From Phyllobacterium bourgognense (GTDB taxonomy: Bacteria > Pseudomonadota > Alphaproteobacteria > Rhizobiales > Rhizobiaceae), in the NCBI RefSeq assembly GCF_003337575.1, contig NZ_QPJM01000019.1:1-64000 (forward strand): a stretch of DNA of 64,000 nt, read 5' to 3'. The notes under the pieces are model-generated. The model searched no databases. It was not told the DNA's origin and was given only the letters and a program-made list of their open reading frames with translations. Below are positions 1 to 9,366 of this stretch, piece by piece. The position numbers and the translations under genes are program-made. Within the stretch, counting starts at the first letter, position 1. Every line of letters starts with the position of its first letter.

Positions 1-189
1 GTCGAGAACATGAACAAAAGGGTGCGACGCTACCTGCCGCGCGACACCGATCTCTTGTCCCTTCCCCATCAATCCGTGCGATCAATCTGCGAGCGGCTCA
101 ACGCGACCCCGCGAAAGTGTCTTGACTACAGGACCCCGACCGAAGTGTTCAGGGAGCAGCTTGTTGAAATTGTATCGCTGCCGGAATAG
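1..189 (+). CDS. IS30-family transposase, C-terminal end (cut by window start)
   Basis: The frame is open from the first base to a TAG stop and encodes the last 62 residues of a transposase. The stretch NKRVRRYLPRDTDL, followed by RLNATPRKCLDYRTPTEVF, is the hallmark end of IS30-type DDE transposases, which bind the ends of their element and catalyse its cut-and-paste movement. The catalytic core and start lie outside the window. The remaining part has no internal stop, so nothing here shows that the element is dead. Family assignment is from recognisable motif wording; the exact IS name cannot be given. Confidence 0.85.
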   Translation, partial: VENMNKRVRRYLPRDTDLLSLPHQSVRSICERLNATPRKCLDYRTPTEVFREQLVEIVSLPE

Positions 190-205
190 CCTGCCCCACC
201 CCGCC

Positions 206-224
206 GTTGCATTTGAAATAGAAC
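206..224. repeat. Possible right terminal inverted repeat of the IS30 element
   Basis: GTTGCATTTGAAATAGAAC lies 16 bases after the transposase stop, where the right end of an IS30 element is expected, and its GCATTTGAAAT core resembles IS30-type ends. The matching left end is outside the window, so the pairing cannot be verified. Confidence 0.35.
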
Positions 225-242
225 CCACACGGGGGTGGGTTC
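221..242 (+). terminator. Hairpin after the transposase
   Basis: GAACCCAC and GTGGGTTC form an 8-bp perfect stem around a 6-base loop. No T tract follows, so this may be a weak terminator or part of the IS end that shields against outside transcription. Confidence 0.35.
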
Positions 243-314
243 AGGTACGAAGTGCGGCCCTGCCGCACAGAGTCTCAAACCGTAGTAAATCGAAACAGTG
301 GGGAAATCCGACAA

Positions 315-749
315 ATGAAGATCCTACATGCAATGGCAGTTGCGGTTCTGGTTTCTGGGTGTGCAGGTACGGCACAGCCCATCGCCATGACAGGCGATTT
401 CGGACCCCAGACGCTGACTCTCATCAATTCCTATAGGACGAGCCATGGCCTGCCCCCGCTAGTCGTCAATGGCACGCTGAAAGCCCTGGCCCGGCAACAT
501 AGCCGGGAGCAAGCGGCCCGGGGAACTATCGGTCATGATGGGTTCCGCCAGAGATCAGCTCAAGCAAAAGCAGCCGGACTGAGCGGAGTGTGTACGGAAA
601 ACGTCGGAGTCAGATATAGGAGTGCACAGGCTCTTTTTTCGGGATGGAGGAATTCTGCAGGTCACAATACGAATCTGCTTCGACCAAACATGCGATACGC
701 CGGAGTTTCAGTAGTCGGAGGTTACTCGACTTTCTTCGCTTGCGGATAA
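315..749 (+). CDS. CAP/SCP-domain lipoprotein
   Basis: A 144-residue protein. The ATG at 315 is preferred over an upstream in-frame ATG (252) because it starts directly with a lipoprotein signal: Lys-Ile, a hydrophobic stretch and the lipobox LVSGC (Cys at residue 16). The mature part matches the bacterial CAP (cysteine-rich secretory/SCP) superfamily: an N-terminal LINSYRTSHGLPPL helix, then LKALARQHSREQAARG, GHDGFRQR, a TENV segment, FSGWRNSAGHNTNLLRPN, and a final MRYAGVSVV strand. The two His residues (in GHDG and AGHN) that line the CAP cavity are present. It is probably anchored to the inner leaflet of the outer membrane; its substrate is unknown. It ends 8 bases from nasA in tail-to-tail orientation. 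Confidence 0.8.
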   Translation: MKILHAMAVAVLVSGCAGTAQPIAMTGDFGPQTLTLINSYRTSHGLPPLVVNGTLKALARQHSREQAARGTIGHDGFRQRSAQAKAAGLSGVCTENVGVRYRSAQALFSGWRNSAGHNTNLLRPNMRYAGVSVVGGYSTFFACG

Positions 750-757
750 CGGCAATT

Positions 758-3421
758 TCATTCGGCTGCAACGATTTGGCATGCGTCGATAATTCCCCGG
801 ATTTCGGCACGGCAGGAGCCGCAATTGGTCCCGGCCTTAAGGCGTTCGCCGATTGCTTCCACAGTACTGCAACCCTCATTGGCGGCAGTGGCAATCTCGT
901 TGCGGCCGACCGAGAAACAGGCGCAGACAATTGCACCCTTGTCCGGCATGTCGCTGCCCGGTCGCCCGGCCAGAAGCTGGAAGCGTTGCCGTGCATCTGT
1001 GAATTTCCGCGTCAGTTGTTCGCTGGCCCAGCTGCGCGAAACAGTCACCGGTTCGCGCGCCACATAGAGCACGCCAAGCAGCCTCTCGCCATCGAATGCC
1101 GCGATGCGGTGCTGGTAGTCATGTGAATCGTGATAGGCAAGCAGTTCGATATCTGGCTCTGCCCGGAACAGGTTTCGCGCGTAGGCACTCCAGTCCCCGG
1201 GCTCGCTATGACCGGCCAATTCGAGCCGGTAACCTCCATCCGCCCTGGCCAAGGCCCAATATTCCGCATCGGGCAGAGGCTTATGATGCAAGATGGCAAA
1301 GCCATACCAGCGAGCGGCGAACGGTTTGATCGCGACGCGTGCCATCTTCAAAGCCGGCTGTCCGGAAACCGGATCGACATTCGCGGTAACCAGCCTGTCC
1401 ACCCGCGCATTGCCGGTAAATTGCCCGTTCCAGTGCATGGGCACGAAGATATTGCCCCTCGCCTGCCGTTCCGTCAGCAATGCCCGGACGACGATCTTGC
1501 CATGATCGTTACTGAGTTTGACCAGACTGGCGTCGGCAATGCCCTGCTCTGCGGCATCGAGCGGATTGATCTCGGCAAAAGGTTCGGCGAAGTGGGCGGA
1601 AAGACGCGCGCTTTTTCCCGTGCGGGTCATGGTATGCCAATGATCGCGAACACGGCCCGTATTCAGCGTGAAGGCAAAGAGCGGGTCGATTGCTTCCTCA
1701 TTCGCCGGTCGCACCGCAATAAAGTGTGCGCGTTGGTCTTGCGTATAAAACCCGCCTTGCCCGAAGAAGCGCTTTTCGGTCGCAGGCTCATCCCTGCCCT
1801 GCGGCCACTGAAATGGCGAAAGTGCATCGTAGTCCGTGCCTGTTATGGCGGAATGCGCGCTGATGTCGAAGTCGCGGCGGCCGTGATTTTCGTGGCCCGA
1901 AAGCGCTGCATGCTCGGCAAATATCTGGGCTGCGTTTTCATAGGGAAAGCCCGCGGCGAATCCCATGCGCCAGGCCACCTGTGTAATAATCCACCAGTCG
2001 GGCTTCGCCTCGCCCGGCAGCGGCAGGAACGCACGCTGCCTGCTGATGCGGCGTTCGGAGTTTGTGACGGTGCCATCTTTCTCGCCCCAACCGGCCGCCG
2101 GCAAAAGCACATCGGCATAGCATGTCGTATCCGTCATCGCATTGATGTCGGAAACAACGACGAAAGGACAGGTCTTCAAGGCTTCGATGACCAGATCCGC
2201 CTCCGGCATCGAATCCACCGGATTGGTCGCCATGATCCACAGCGCTTTGATCTTCCCCGCCCGCGCTGCATCGAAAAGATCGACAGCCTTCAGTCCCGGC
2301 TCCGACGCAATGGTCGGAGCGTCCCAGAACTCCTGCACGAGCTGGCGGTGCCCGGCATCTTCCAGATGCATATGGCCCGCCAGCATGTTCGCCAGTCCGC
2401 CAACCTCGCGGCCACCCATGGCGTTGGGCTGACCGGTTATCGAAAACGGCCCCATACCGGGGCGACCGATGCGACCCGTTGCCAGATGGCAGTTGATAAT
2501 GGCATTGACCTTGTCGGTGCCGCTGACGGATTGATTCACACCCTGGCTGTAAACCGTCACGCTTCGCTCGGTTCGCGTGAACAGTTCAAAAAACGCACGA
2601 AGTTCTTCGGGAGAGATCCCGGTCCGGGCGGCAATGCTGCGCAGATCGTGACTGTTGGCGATAGCCAATGCCGCATCGAACCCCGACGTGTACCGCTCAA
2701 CATAGTTCCGGTCCACCGCGCCTTGTGCCGCCAAAAACCCAAGCAGACCGACGAACAGTGCCGTATCGCCATCCGGTTTTATTTTGAGATGTATGTCGGC
2801 GATATCGGCGGTCATGGTGCGGCGCGGATCGATAAGCACGACACGCATCTCCGGACGCCTGATCTTTGCCGCCGCGATCCGCTGATAGAGCACAGGATGG
2901 CACCAGGCAAGATTGGAGCCGGTCAGGATGATGAGATCGGCGAGTTCCAGATCCTCATAGGTTCCGGGAACCGTGTCCGACCCGAAAGCGCGCCTGTGTC
3001 CCGCCACCGAAGACGACATGCACAGCCGTGAATTAGTGTCGATATTGGCCGAACCGATAAAACCCTTCATCAGCTTGTTGGCGACATAATAATCTTCGGT
3101 CAAGAGTTGGCCGGAGACATAGAAGGCTACGCTGTCTGGGCCATGTTCGCTTATGGTTTCGGTAAAGCGGCTTGCCACGAGATCGAGCGCCGTATCCCAG
3201 CTTGCGGGCTTGCCCCCGATCTGCGGTTCGAGCAGCCGCCCTTCCAGATCGACGGTCTCGCCAAGAGCGGAGCCTTTCGAGCAAAGACGCCCGAAATTGG
3301 CAGGGTGCTGGGGATCACCCCTGATGCCGATGGCTCCGCTCTCCTCCCTTGTGGCGAGAACGCCGCAACCCACTCCGCAATAGGCGCAGGTGGTGCGAAC
3401 GATGTTGGGAGATTCAAGCAT
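758..3421 (-). CDS. nasA: Assimilatory nitrate reductase, catalytic subunit
   Basis: An 887-residue cytoplasmic molybdenum enzyme that reduces nitrate to nitrite. The start chosen (3421) gives MLESPN, one base after the nirD stop; a longer reading from 3475 would overlap nirD. An N-terminal [4Fe-4S] site is formed by Cys12, Cys15, Cys19 and Cys47 (CAYCGVGCGV...CSKG). The long middle part is a bis-MGD molybdopterin oxidoreductase (for example FYVSGQLLTEDYY, SGTDKVNAIIN, GQPNAMGGREVGG). A C-terminal BFD-type [2Fe-2S] domain follows (CACF...CGSC, last 55 residues), as in the larger NasA proteins that receive electrons without a separate NAD(P)H subunit. It is the last gene of the nrtABD-nirBD-nasA operon. 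No Tat signal is present, as expected for an assimilatory enzyme. Confidence 0.95.
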   Translation of the reverse strand: MLESPNIVRTTCAYCGVGCGVLATREESGAIGIRGDPQHPANFGRLCSKGSALGETVDLEGRLLEPQIGGKPASWDTALDLVASRFTETISEHGPDSVAFYVSGQLLTEDYYVANKLMKGFIGSANIDTNSRLCMSSSVAGHRRAFGSDTVPGTYEDLELADLIILTGSNLAWCHPVLYQRIAAAKIRRPEMRVVLIDPRRTMTADIADIHLKIKPDGDTALFVGLLGFLAAQGAVDRNYVERYTSGFDAALAIANSHDLRSIAARTGISPEELRAFFELFTRTERSVTVYSQGVNQSVSGTDKVNAIINCHLATGRIGRPGMGPFSITGQPNAMGGREVGGLANMLAGHMHLEDAGHRQLVQEFWDAPTIASEPGLKAVDLFDAARAGKIKALWIMATNPVDSMPEADLVIEALKTCPFVVVSDINAMTDTTCYADVLLPAAGWGEKDGTVTNSERRISRQRAFLPLPGEAKPDWWIITQVAWRMGFAAGFPYENAAQIFAEHAALSGHENHGRRDFDISAHSAITGTDYDALSPFQWPQGRDEPATEKRFFGQGGFYTQDQRAHFIAVRPANEEAIDPLFAFTLNTGRVRDHWHTMTRTGKSARLSAHFAEPFAEINPLDAAEQGIADASLVKLSNDHGKIVVRALLTERQARGNIFVPMHWNGQFTGNARVDRLVTANVDPVSGQPALKMARVAIKPFAARWYGFAILHHKPLPDAEYWALARADGGYRLELAGHSEPGDWSAYARNLFRAEPDIELLAYHDSHDYQHRIAAFDGERLLGVLYVAREPVTVSRSWASEQLTRKFTDARQRFQLLAGRPGSDMPDKGAIVCACFSVGRNEIATAANEGCSTVEAIGERLKAGTNCGSCRAEIRGIIDACQIVAAE

Positions 3422-3422
3422 T

Positions 3423-3755
3423 CTATTCCGCCGCCATGGCAGCGCGTTCAAGCAGGGCAAATATCCGCTCGCCATCGCGCTTTATCGCAATGGTTTTAAC
3501 GCTGCCCTCATCGGCTCCAAGCGCCCGGCCGGTTTCCAGCGAGATCACCCAATTGTGCAGCGGGCAAGTCACCGAAGCTCCGTGGACGATCCCTTGGCTC
3601 AGCGGCCCACCCTTGTGCGGACAATGATCGTCGATGGCGAAGACCTGATCCTCCATCGTGCGGAATACCGCGATCTTGCCTTGCGGCGTCATCACACAGC
3701 GTGCGCCACGGCGGGGGATGTCGTTGAGCGCCCCGATTTCAATCCAGTCGTTCAT
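3423..3755 (-). CDS. nirD: Nitrite reductase small subunit (Rieske-type)
   Basis: A 110-residue partner of NirB in NADH-dependent assimilatory nitrite reduction. It is a single Rieske domain with both ligand pairs intact: Cys45/His47 (DHCPHKGG) and Cys64/His67 (CPLHNW). Some NirD proteins have lost these ligands, so this copy is expected to hold a [2Fe-2S] cluster. It begins 6 bases after nirB and ends one base before nasA, so the three reductase genes are probably translated together. Confidence 0.93.
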   Translation of the reverse strand: MNDWIEIGALNDIPRRGARCVMTPQGKIAVFRTMEDQVFAIDDHCPHKGGPLSQGIVHGASVTCPLHNWVISLETGRALGADEGSVKTIAIKRDGERIFALLERAAMAAE

Positions 3756-3761
3756 GACGTT

Positions 3762-6227
3762 TCACTCCGCTGCTTGTTGGTAAGCGATGGTCGCCATAGG
3801 CTGGAACTCATGCTTGTCCACGCCGGACACACGCTCGGACCAGGGATCGACCTGGGCAAATCTCTGGCTGAAAACAAAACGGTCGAAATAGCCCTTGCGC
3901 TTATCCGCATCGCCCATGATCTGCCGGCGGATTTCATCAAGGCCGACACGCTTGGCCCATTTGTAGATCCGCTCCAGATAACGGCCCTGCTCGCGGTACA
4001 TTTGGGCCAGTGCCACCACATGCTCCAGCGCCTCATCTTCCGTATGGACCAGCCCCAGGACCTCCGTCCCCTTGATATCGAGCCCGGCCGCCCCGGCAAA
4101 ATGGATCTCGAAACCGGAATCGACGCAGATAATTCCGATGTCCTTGCAGGTCGCCTCGGCGCAATTGCGCGGACAGCCGGATACCGCCATTTTCAGTTTG
4201 GCTGGCGTCCACGATCCCCACATGAACTTCTCGATGCGGATGCCCAGTCCAGTGGAATCCTGCGTACCGAACCGGCACCAGTCCGTCCCGACGCAGGTTT
4301 TCACGGTGCGCAGACCCTTGGCATAGGCCTGGCCCGAGACGAAACCGGCCTTGCCGAGATCGGCCCAGACGGCGGGCAAATCTTCTTTCTTGATGCCCAG
4401 CATGTCGATGCGCTGACCACCGGTTACCTTCACCGCCGGTATCTCGAATTTATCGACGACATCGGCAATGGCACGCAATTCCTTCGCACTGGTCATGCCG
4501 CCCCACATGCGCGGAACGACCGAATAGGTTCCGTCTTTCTGGATATTGGCGTGGACGCGCTCATTGATGAAACGCGACTGGTAATCGTCGGCATATTCAT
4601 CCGGCCAATCGGAGACGAGATAATAGTTCAATGCCGGGCGGCACTTGGCGCAGCCGCAGGAGGTCTTCCACTCAAGCTCCTGCATGACAGCGGGAATCGA
4701 TTTCAGACCCTTCGCCTTGATCAGGCGACGCACATCGTCATGGCCGAGATCGGTGCAGCTGCACATCGGCGTGACTGCAGAAGGGTTATAACTATCGCCC
4801 AATGTTAGCGACAACAGCTGCTCGACAAGGCCGGTACAACTCCCGCAAGAGGCGGAAGCCTTGGTATGGGCACGCACGTCGTCAAGCGATGTCAGGCCTT
4901 TGCCTGTGATGGCGCCGGTGATCTTTCCCTTACAAATGCCGTTGCAACCGCAGATTTCCGCATCATCTGGCAAGGCTGCAACGGCCGCCATAGGGTCCAG
5001 CGGGGACCCTCCTTGATAGGACTGGCCGAAAATCAGGGTGTCGCGCATCTCCGAAATGTCGGTGCGCTTTTTGGTGAGATCGTGGAACCAGGCACCATCG
5101 GACGTTTCGCCGTACAGGACTGTCCCGATGATCCGGTCATCCTTGAGGACAAGGCGCTTGTAAACGCCGGCAGAAGCATCCCGCAACACAATTTCCTGGC
5201 GATCATCGCCCTCCCCGAGATCGCCGACCGAAAAGACGTTGATGCCGGTGACCTTCAGTTTGGTCGGCGTTTCGCTATGAACAAAGGCTGCTTCGCTGTT
5301 TCCTGCAAGCTGCGAAGCAACCACCCGCGCCATTTCATAGAGCGGCGCTACGAGCCCATAGCATTGACCGCCGACTTCCGCGCATTCGCCAATAGCAAAG
5401 ATGTCCGGATCGGACGTGCGCATGCCGGAATCCGTGACAATGCCGCGATTGCATTCAAGTCCCGCCTCCTGGGCGAGCGAACCACTTGGCCGGATCCCGA
5501 CGGCCATAACCACAAGATCGGCGGGGAGGATGGTGCCATCGGCAAGCAACACGCCTTCGACCTTCTTTTCCCCAATAATCTCCTTGGTGCTGGCCTTGGT
5601 GAGGACCTTGATACCCCGCGCTTCAACCGCCTTTTCGAGGAGATAGCCTGCCGCCGGATCGAGCTGCCGTTCCATCAATGTCGGCATGACATGCAGGACC
5701 GTCACATCCATATCGCGCGATTTGAGTCCAGCCGCCGCTTCGAGACCGAGCAATCCGCCACCGATGACGATGGCCCTCGCCCGCGATTGCGCCGCAAGCA
5801 ACATAGCGTTGACGTCGTCAAGGTCGCGATAGGTCAATACGCCGGGAAGATCCTTGCCGGGCAGGGGCAATATGAATGGCAAAGAGCCGGTGGCGATCAG
5901 CAACTTGTCGTAAGGTTCGGTCGTTCCCGCATCGGAAGTAACCGTTTTGGCAACGCGGTCGATATTGACCACCTTGTGGCCTTTGTACAGCATGATTCCA
6001 TGCTTGATGTACCAGCCGTCGCCATGGATGATGATTTCCTCGAATTCCTTTTCGCCGGAAAGCACCGGCGAGAGCATGATCCGATCATAATTGACACGTG
6101 GTTCGGCGTTGAAGATCGTCACGTCATAAGCGTCGGGCGCCAGTTCGAACAAATGTTCCAGCGCACGCCCCGGTGCCATGCCGTTGCCGATGATAACCAG
6201 CTTCTGCTTTTTCTCGTATGCTTCCAT
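3762..6227 (-). CDS. nirB: Assimilatory nitrite reductase [NAD(P)H], large subunit
   Basis: An 821-residue siroheme flavoprotein that reduces nitrite to ammonium. Domains in order: FAD-binding (LVIIGNGMAPGRAL, residues 10-23), NAD(P)H-binding (IVIGGGLLGLEAA, about 150), a BFD-type [2Fe-2S] region with CGCNGICKG and CGSC (about 427-472), a second Cys pair in CSC and CGCAKC, then the sulfite/nitrite reductase repeat with the siroheme-[4Fe-4S] ligands CVGTDWC (Cx5C) and CPRNC (Cx3C). The length is normal for NirB. It starts one base after the nrtD stop, so it belongs to the transporter operon and depends on the sigma-54 promoter ahead of nrtA. Siroheme synthesis genes are not in the window. Confidence 0.95.
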   Translation of the reverse strand: MEAYEKKQKLVIIGNGMAPGRALEHLFELAPDAYDVTIFNAEPRVNYDRIMLSPVLSGEKEFEEIIIHGDGWYIKHGIMLYKGHKVVNIDRVAKTVTSDAGTTEPYDKLLIATGSLPFILPLPGKDLPGVLTYRDLDDVNAMLLAAQSRARAIVIGGGLLGLEAAAGLKSRDMDVTVLHVMPTLMERQLDPAAGYLLEKAVEARGIKVLTKASTKEIIGEKKVEGVLLADGTILPADLVVMAVGIRPSGSLAQEAGLECNRGIVTDSGMRTSDPDIFAIGECAEVGGQCYGLVAPLYEMARVVASQLAGNSEAAFVHSETPTKLKVTGINVFSVGDLGEGDDRQEIVLRDASAGVYKRLVLKDDRIIGTVLYGETSDGAWFHDLTKKRTDISEMRDTLIFGQSYQGGSPLDPMAAVAALPDDAEICGCNGICKGKITGAITGKGLTSLDDVRAHTKASASCGSCTGLVEQLLSLTLGDSYNPSAVTPMCSCTDLGHDDVRRLIKAKGLKSIPAVMQELEWKTSCGCAKCRPALNYYLVSDWPDEYADDYQSRFINERVHANIQKDGTYSVVPRMWGGMTSAKELRAIADVVDKFEIPAVKVTGGQRIDMLGIKKEDLPAVWADLGKAGFVSGQAYAKGLRTVKTCVGTDWCRFGTQDSTGLGIRIEKFMWGSWTPAKLKMAVSGCPRNCAEATCKDIGIICVDSGFEIHFAGAAGLDIKGTEVLGLVHTEDEALEHVVALAQMYREQGRYLERIYKWAKRVGLDEIRRQIMGDADKRKGYFDRFVFSQRFAQVDPWSERVSGVDKHEFQPMATIAYQQAAE

Positions 6228-6228
6228 C

Positions 6229-7026
6229 TCACGCAGCCTCCACGAGCCGATGACGTTCGTAGAGGAACTTCAGCACTGCCGAGCGGCAGCGAATATAGGT
6301 AGCGTCCGACGCAAGTTCGATGCGGCGGCGCGGACGAACAAGCGGTACGTCCAGGACTTCTCCGATCTTGGCCGATGGTCCGTTGGTCATCATGACAATG
6401 CGATCAGAGAGAAGCACCGCTTCATCCACGTCGTGGGTGATCATCAGTACGGTATTGGCAAGTTCGGCGTGAATCTGCATGACCTGATCCTGCAGATGGG
6501 CGCGCGTCAGTGCGTCGAGGGCTCCGAACGGCTCGTCGAGCAGCAAGACTTTCGGCTCCATCGCCAATGCCCGAGCAATGCCGACACGCTGCTTCATGCC
6601 GCCCGATATTTCCGACGGGCGCTTGTCCTTGGCATGAACCATTTGAACCAGTTCGAGGTTGCGCATGGTCCACTCATGCCGCTCGACCCGGCTTTTAATA
6701 CGTGAGAAAACCTTGTCCACAGCCAGTTTGACGTTCTCATAAACTGTCAGCCAGGGAAGCAGAGAATGGTTCTGAAACACCACCGCCCGGTCCGGTCCCG
6801 GTGCATCGACGACAGCCCCCTCAAGAAGCACCACGCCGCGCGTTGCCTCTGTCAAGCCCGCCACGATGTTGAGCAGCGTCGATTTCCCGCAACCGGAATG
6901 GCCGATAATCGATATGAACTCACCTTTGTCGACGTCGAGAGAGACCTGGTTCAGAACTTGTGTGCTCGCACCACCGCGACTGAACACCATGTCGATCTGT
7001 TCGAGCGAGAGATAGGGTTTTGACAT
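6229..7026 (-). CDS. nrtD: Nitrate ABC transporter, ATP-binding protein
   Basis: A 265-residue ATPase of the nitrate/sulfonate/taurine importer family. Walker A is GHSGCGKST (residues 42-50), the signature is SGGMKQRVGIARAL, and Walker B is KVLLLDEPFGALD followed by the MITHDVDEAV switch histidine. It has only the ATPase domain, so there is no NrtC-type regulatory solute-binding extension; nitrate sensing is left to the separate NasS. The position between nrtB and nirB, with single-base spacing to nirB, identifies the substrate as nitrate and/or nitrite. Confidence 0.92.
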   Translation of the reverse strand: MSKPYLSLEQIDMVFSRGGASTQVLNQVSLDVDKGEFISIIGHSGCGKSTLLNIVAGLTEATRGVVLLEGAVVDAPGPDRAVVFQNHSLLPWLTVYENVKLAVDKVFSRIKSRVERHEWTMRNLELVQMVHAKDKRPSEISGGMKQRVGIARALAMEPKVLLLDEPFGALDALTRAHLQDQVMQIHAELANTVLMITHDVDEAVLLSDRIVMMTNGPSAKIGEVLDVPLVRPRRRIELASDATYIRCRSAVLKFLYERHRLVEAA

Positions 7027-7037
7027 GATTATTTCCT

Positions 7038-7931
7038 TCAGGCGCTGAGCGTGTTGCGGGTGACGACTTTGGCAATGGACGCAATGGCACGATCAAGCAG
7101 ATAGCCAACGATGCCGACATAGATGAGCGCGAGAATGATGTCGCTTATGCGCGAGGAGTTCCACGCGTCCCAGATGAAGAAGCCGATGCCGACACCACCA
7201 ATGAGCATTTCGGCAGCGACAATGGCGAGCCAGGACAGACCGATACCGATACGCAAACCCGTGAAGATGTATGGTGCGGCCGCCGGGATCATGATCTTGG
7301 TGAAGTACTCGAACTGATTGAGACGCAGCACCCTTGCAACGTTCCGGTAATCCTGCGGAATATTGCGGATACCAACCGCCGTATTGATGATGATCGGCCA
7401 GATGGCCGTAATGAAAATCACGAAAATTGCGGAGGGACTACCGTCCTTGAAGGCTGCCAATGATAGCGGCAGCCAGGCAAGTGGTGGAACGGTGCGCAAA
7501 ACCTGGAAGATCGGATCAAGACCGCGCATCGCCCAGTCGCTCTGGCCTACCAGCGCACCAAGAGCGATCCCTGCGATTGCCGCAAGGCAATAACCGAGGG
7601 CCACGCGCTTGAGACTGGCGAAGATGTGCCAGAACAGACCCTGGTCAACGCCTTGCCCAACATAGAATGGATGGACAATCAATTCCCAGGTTTCGGAGAC
7701 AACGCGCGACGGCGGGGGAACACTCGCCGTTGGCGAGGAGCAGATGACTTCCCAAAGAACCAGCAGAAACGCCAGCGTTACCAGCGGCGGCAAGATATGT
7801 CCTGCAAGGGCGGAGAGCCACTGCGGAAAGCGCCGCCGAGCAACAGATGATCTCGGAGTGCTCAAAGTGACGACCTTTGCTTGGGGGTGTGGCTGTTTTT
7901 GTGGATTCATCCGTACGGGGCTGGCAGTCAT
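7038..7931 (-). CDS. nrtB: Nitrate ABC transporter, permease
   Basis: A 297-residue inner-membrane permease. The ATG at 7931 is chosen over a longer frame that would run into nrtA; it is preceded by an AAGGAA ribosome-binding site just after the nrtA stop. A basic, proline-rich cytoplasmic N-terminus of about 50 residues is followed by about six membrane segments of the BPD_transp_1 fold (for example PPLVTLAFLLVLWEVI). The EAA loop that docks on the ATPase is recognisable near GLRIGIGLSWLAIVAAEML. It forms the importer with NrtA and NrtD. Confidence 0.92.
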   Translation of the reverse strand: MTASPVRMNPQKQPHPQAKVVTLSTPRSSVARRRFPQWLSALAGHILPPLVTLAFLLVLWEVICSSPTASVPPPSRVVSETWELIVHPFYVGQGVDQGLFWHIFASLKRVALGYCLAAIAGIALGALVGQSDWAMRGLDPIFQVLRTVPPLAWLPLSLAAFKDGSPSAIFVIFITAIWPIIINTAVGIRNIPQDYRNVARVLRLNQFEYFTKIMIPAAAPYIFTGLRIGIGLSWLAIVAAEMLIGGVGIGFFIWDAWNSSRISDIILALIYVGIVGYLLDRAIASIAKVVTRNTLSA

Positions 7932-7941
7932 ACCGGTTCCT

Positions 7942-9240
7942 TTAGGCAAAACGTTTGATGTCGAGGCTGGCGAGATAGGTCTGCGGGTTGTCCGGATCGA
8001 AGACCTTGCCATCGAAAAAGGTCTCAGCACCTCGCGATGTCGAAGCTGGGATATCCGTTGCAGCAACGCCAAGGGCTGATGCCGCCTCGCGCCAGAGATC
8101 CTCCCGGTTGACCTTGCCAACCAATGCGTTGATGTCCGTATCCGGCGCAAATTTGCCCCAGCGGATATTCTCGGTCAGGAACCATTTTTCATGGCTCTGA
8201 AACGGATAAGAAGCGTGATCGCGCCAGAATTTCATCAAATGCGGGCTGGCTGTCTCGACACGCCCGGAGCCATAGTCGTACTCGCCCTTCAACCGTCCGG
8301 CGATATCAGTAGCGGGAACATTGAACCAGGCACGCTTGCCGACGATTGCAGCCAGTTCGTCCTTGTTCGCCATGTCGTCAGCCCATTGCTGGGCTTCGAG
8401 GACGGCCATCAGCAGTGCCCTGGTCGCAATGGGATTTTTCTCGACCCAATCGGCACGCATGGCGAAAGATTTTTCCGGATGCTTGGACCAGATTTCCGCC
8501 GTATTGATTGCTGTGTAACCGATGCCCTGGTTGACGAGCTGGGCATTCCACGGCTCACCCACACAGAAACAGTCCATCGTGCCGACTTTCATATTGGCGA
8601 CCATTTGCGGCGGTGGAACCACGATGGTTTCGACATCCTTGTCGGGGTCGATACCCCCGGCTGCGAGCCAGTAACGAATCCAGAGGTCATGTGTACCGCC
8701 CGGGAATGTCATTGCGGCCTTGGCTGGGCTGCCTTCTGCCTTCTTCTTGGCAAAAGCCTCTTTCAGTGCACCGGAGTTGGCACCGACCTTCAGATCCGCG
8801 TAGGCAGACCCAATGGAAATTGCCTGCGCGTCGAGATTGAGCCGCGCAAGAATGACCATCGGTAGAGGCTGATTGTTCTGTGTAACCTTGCCGGTACTGA
8901 TAAGGTACGGCATCGGGGTGAGGATATGTGCGCCGTCAATACCGTTACCGGCCGAACCCAATACGAGATTGTCACGTGTAGTGCCCCAGGAGGCCTGCTT
9001 GACTACCTCGACATCCGGCATGCCATATTTTGCGAAGAGGCCTTTTTCTTTGGCGACGATTAGTGGCGCAGAATCGGTGAGCGCAATGAAGCCAAGCGTT
9101 GCCTTTGTCGTCTCGGGACCGGCAGCTGCCGCAAAAGCGCCACCAGGAAAAGCAGATTTGGCGGCAGCAAACAGTGCCAACGTTCCGCCCGCTTTCAGAA
9201 GGTTTCGTCTGTGCATGCCAGTCGACAGAATGTCTTTCAT
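7942..9240 (-). CDS. nrtA: Nitrate ABC transporter, periplasmic substrate-binding protein
   Basis: A 432-residue binding protein that captures nitrate/nitrite for NrtB/NrtD. The N-terminus has a twin-arginine signal (HRRNLLKAGG, then an Ala-rich stretch), so export by Tat is likely. The mature part is a CmpA/NrtA-type fold: LGFIALTDSAPLIVAKEKGLF at the start, and the ligand-site stretches SWGTTRDNLVLG, TFPGGTHDLWIRYWLAAGGI and DCFCVGEPWNAQ. It is the first gene of the operon; its start is about 170 bases downstream of the predicted sigma-54 transcription start. It shares clear wording with the neighbouring NasS, which lacks a signal peptide. Confidence 0.94.
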   Translation of the reverse strand: MKDILSTGMHRRNLLKAGGTLALFAAAKSAFPGGAFAAAAGPETTKATLGFIALTDSAPLIVAKEKGLFAKYGMPDVEVVKQASWGTTRDNLVLGSAGNGIDGAHILTPMPYLISTGKVTQNNQPLPMVILARLNLDAQAISIGSAYADLKVGANSGALKEAFAKKKAEGSPAKAAMTFPGGTHDLWIRYWLAAGGIDPDKDVETIVVPPPQMVANMKVGTMDCFCVGEPWNAQLVNQGIGYTAINTAEIWSKHPEKSFAMRADWVEKNPIATRALLMAVLEAQQWADDMANKDELAAIVGKRAWFNVPATDIAGRLKGEYDYGSGRVETASPHLMKFWRDHASYPFQSHEKWFLTENIRWGKFAPDTDINALVGKVNREDLWREAASALGVAATDIPASTSRGAETFFDGKVFDPDNPQTYLASLDIKRFA

Positions 9241-9286
9241 AGTATTTCCCCTGAAACGCGTCGGCCTTTGCGGCCGGTTGAATCAT

Positions 9287-9352
9287 AAAAAAACGCCGCT
9301 GGATGGAGTGCATTACAGGCATACCTGCAGAATGAACTCGCCCGAGCGACGT
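9287..9352 (-). terminator. Attenuator hairpin in the nrtA leader
   Basis: On the minus strand CGTCGCT (9351-9345) pairs with AGCGGCG (9300-9294), which is followed at once by a run of seven T (9293-9287). Nested inside are GAGT/ACTC, CATT/AATG and GCAGG/CCTGT capped by a TATG loop. This long imperfect stem with a U tract, about 47 bases before the nrtA ATG, is an intrinsic terminator inside the leader of its own operon. The neighbouring NasT is an ANTAR antiterminator, the expected protein to overcome it in the presence of nitrate/nitrite. The structure is read from the sequence; control by NasT is inferred from the family. Confidence 0.7.
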
Positions 9353-9366
9353 CTGTGTCTTTGAAA

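Noticed and set aside
1130-6302. Very long open frames antisense to nasA and nirB (for example 1130-3031, 3390-4808, 4866-6302 on the plus strand)
   Set aside because: They have no recognisable domains, lie fully opposite highly conserved enzymes, and are the usual result of high-GC codon use.
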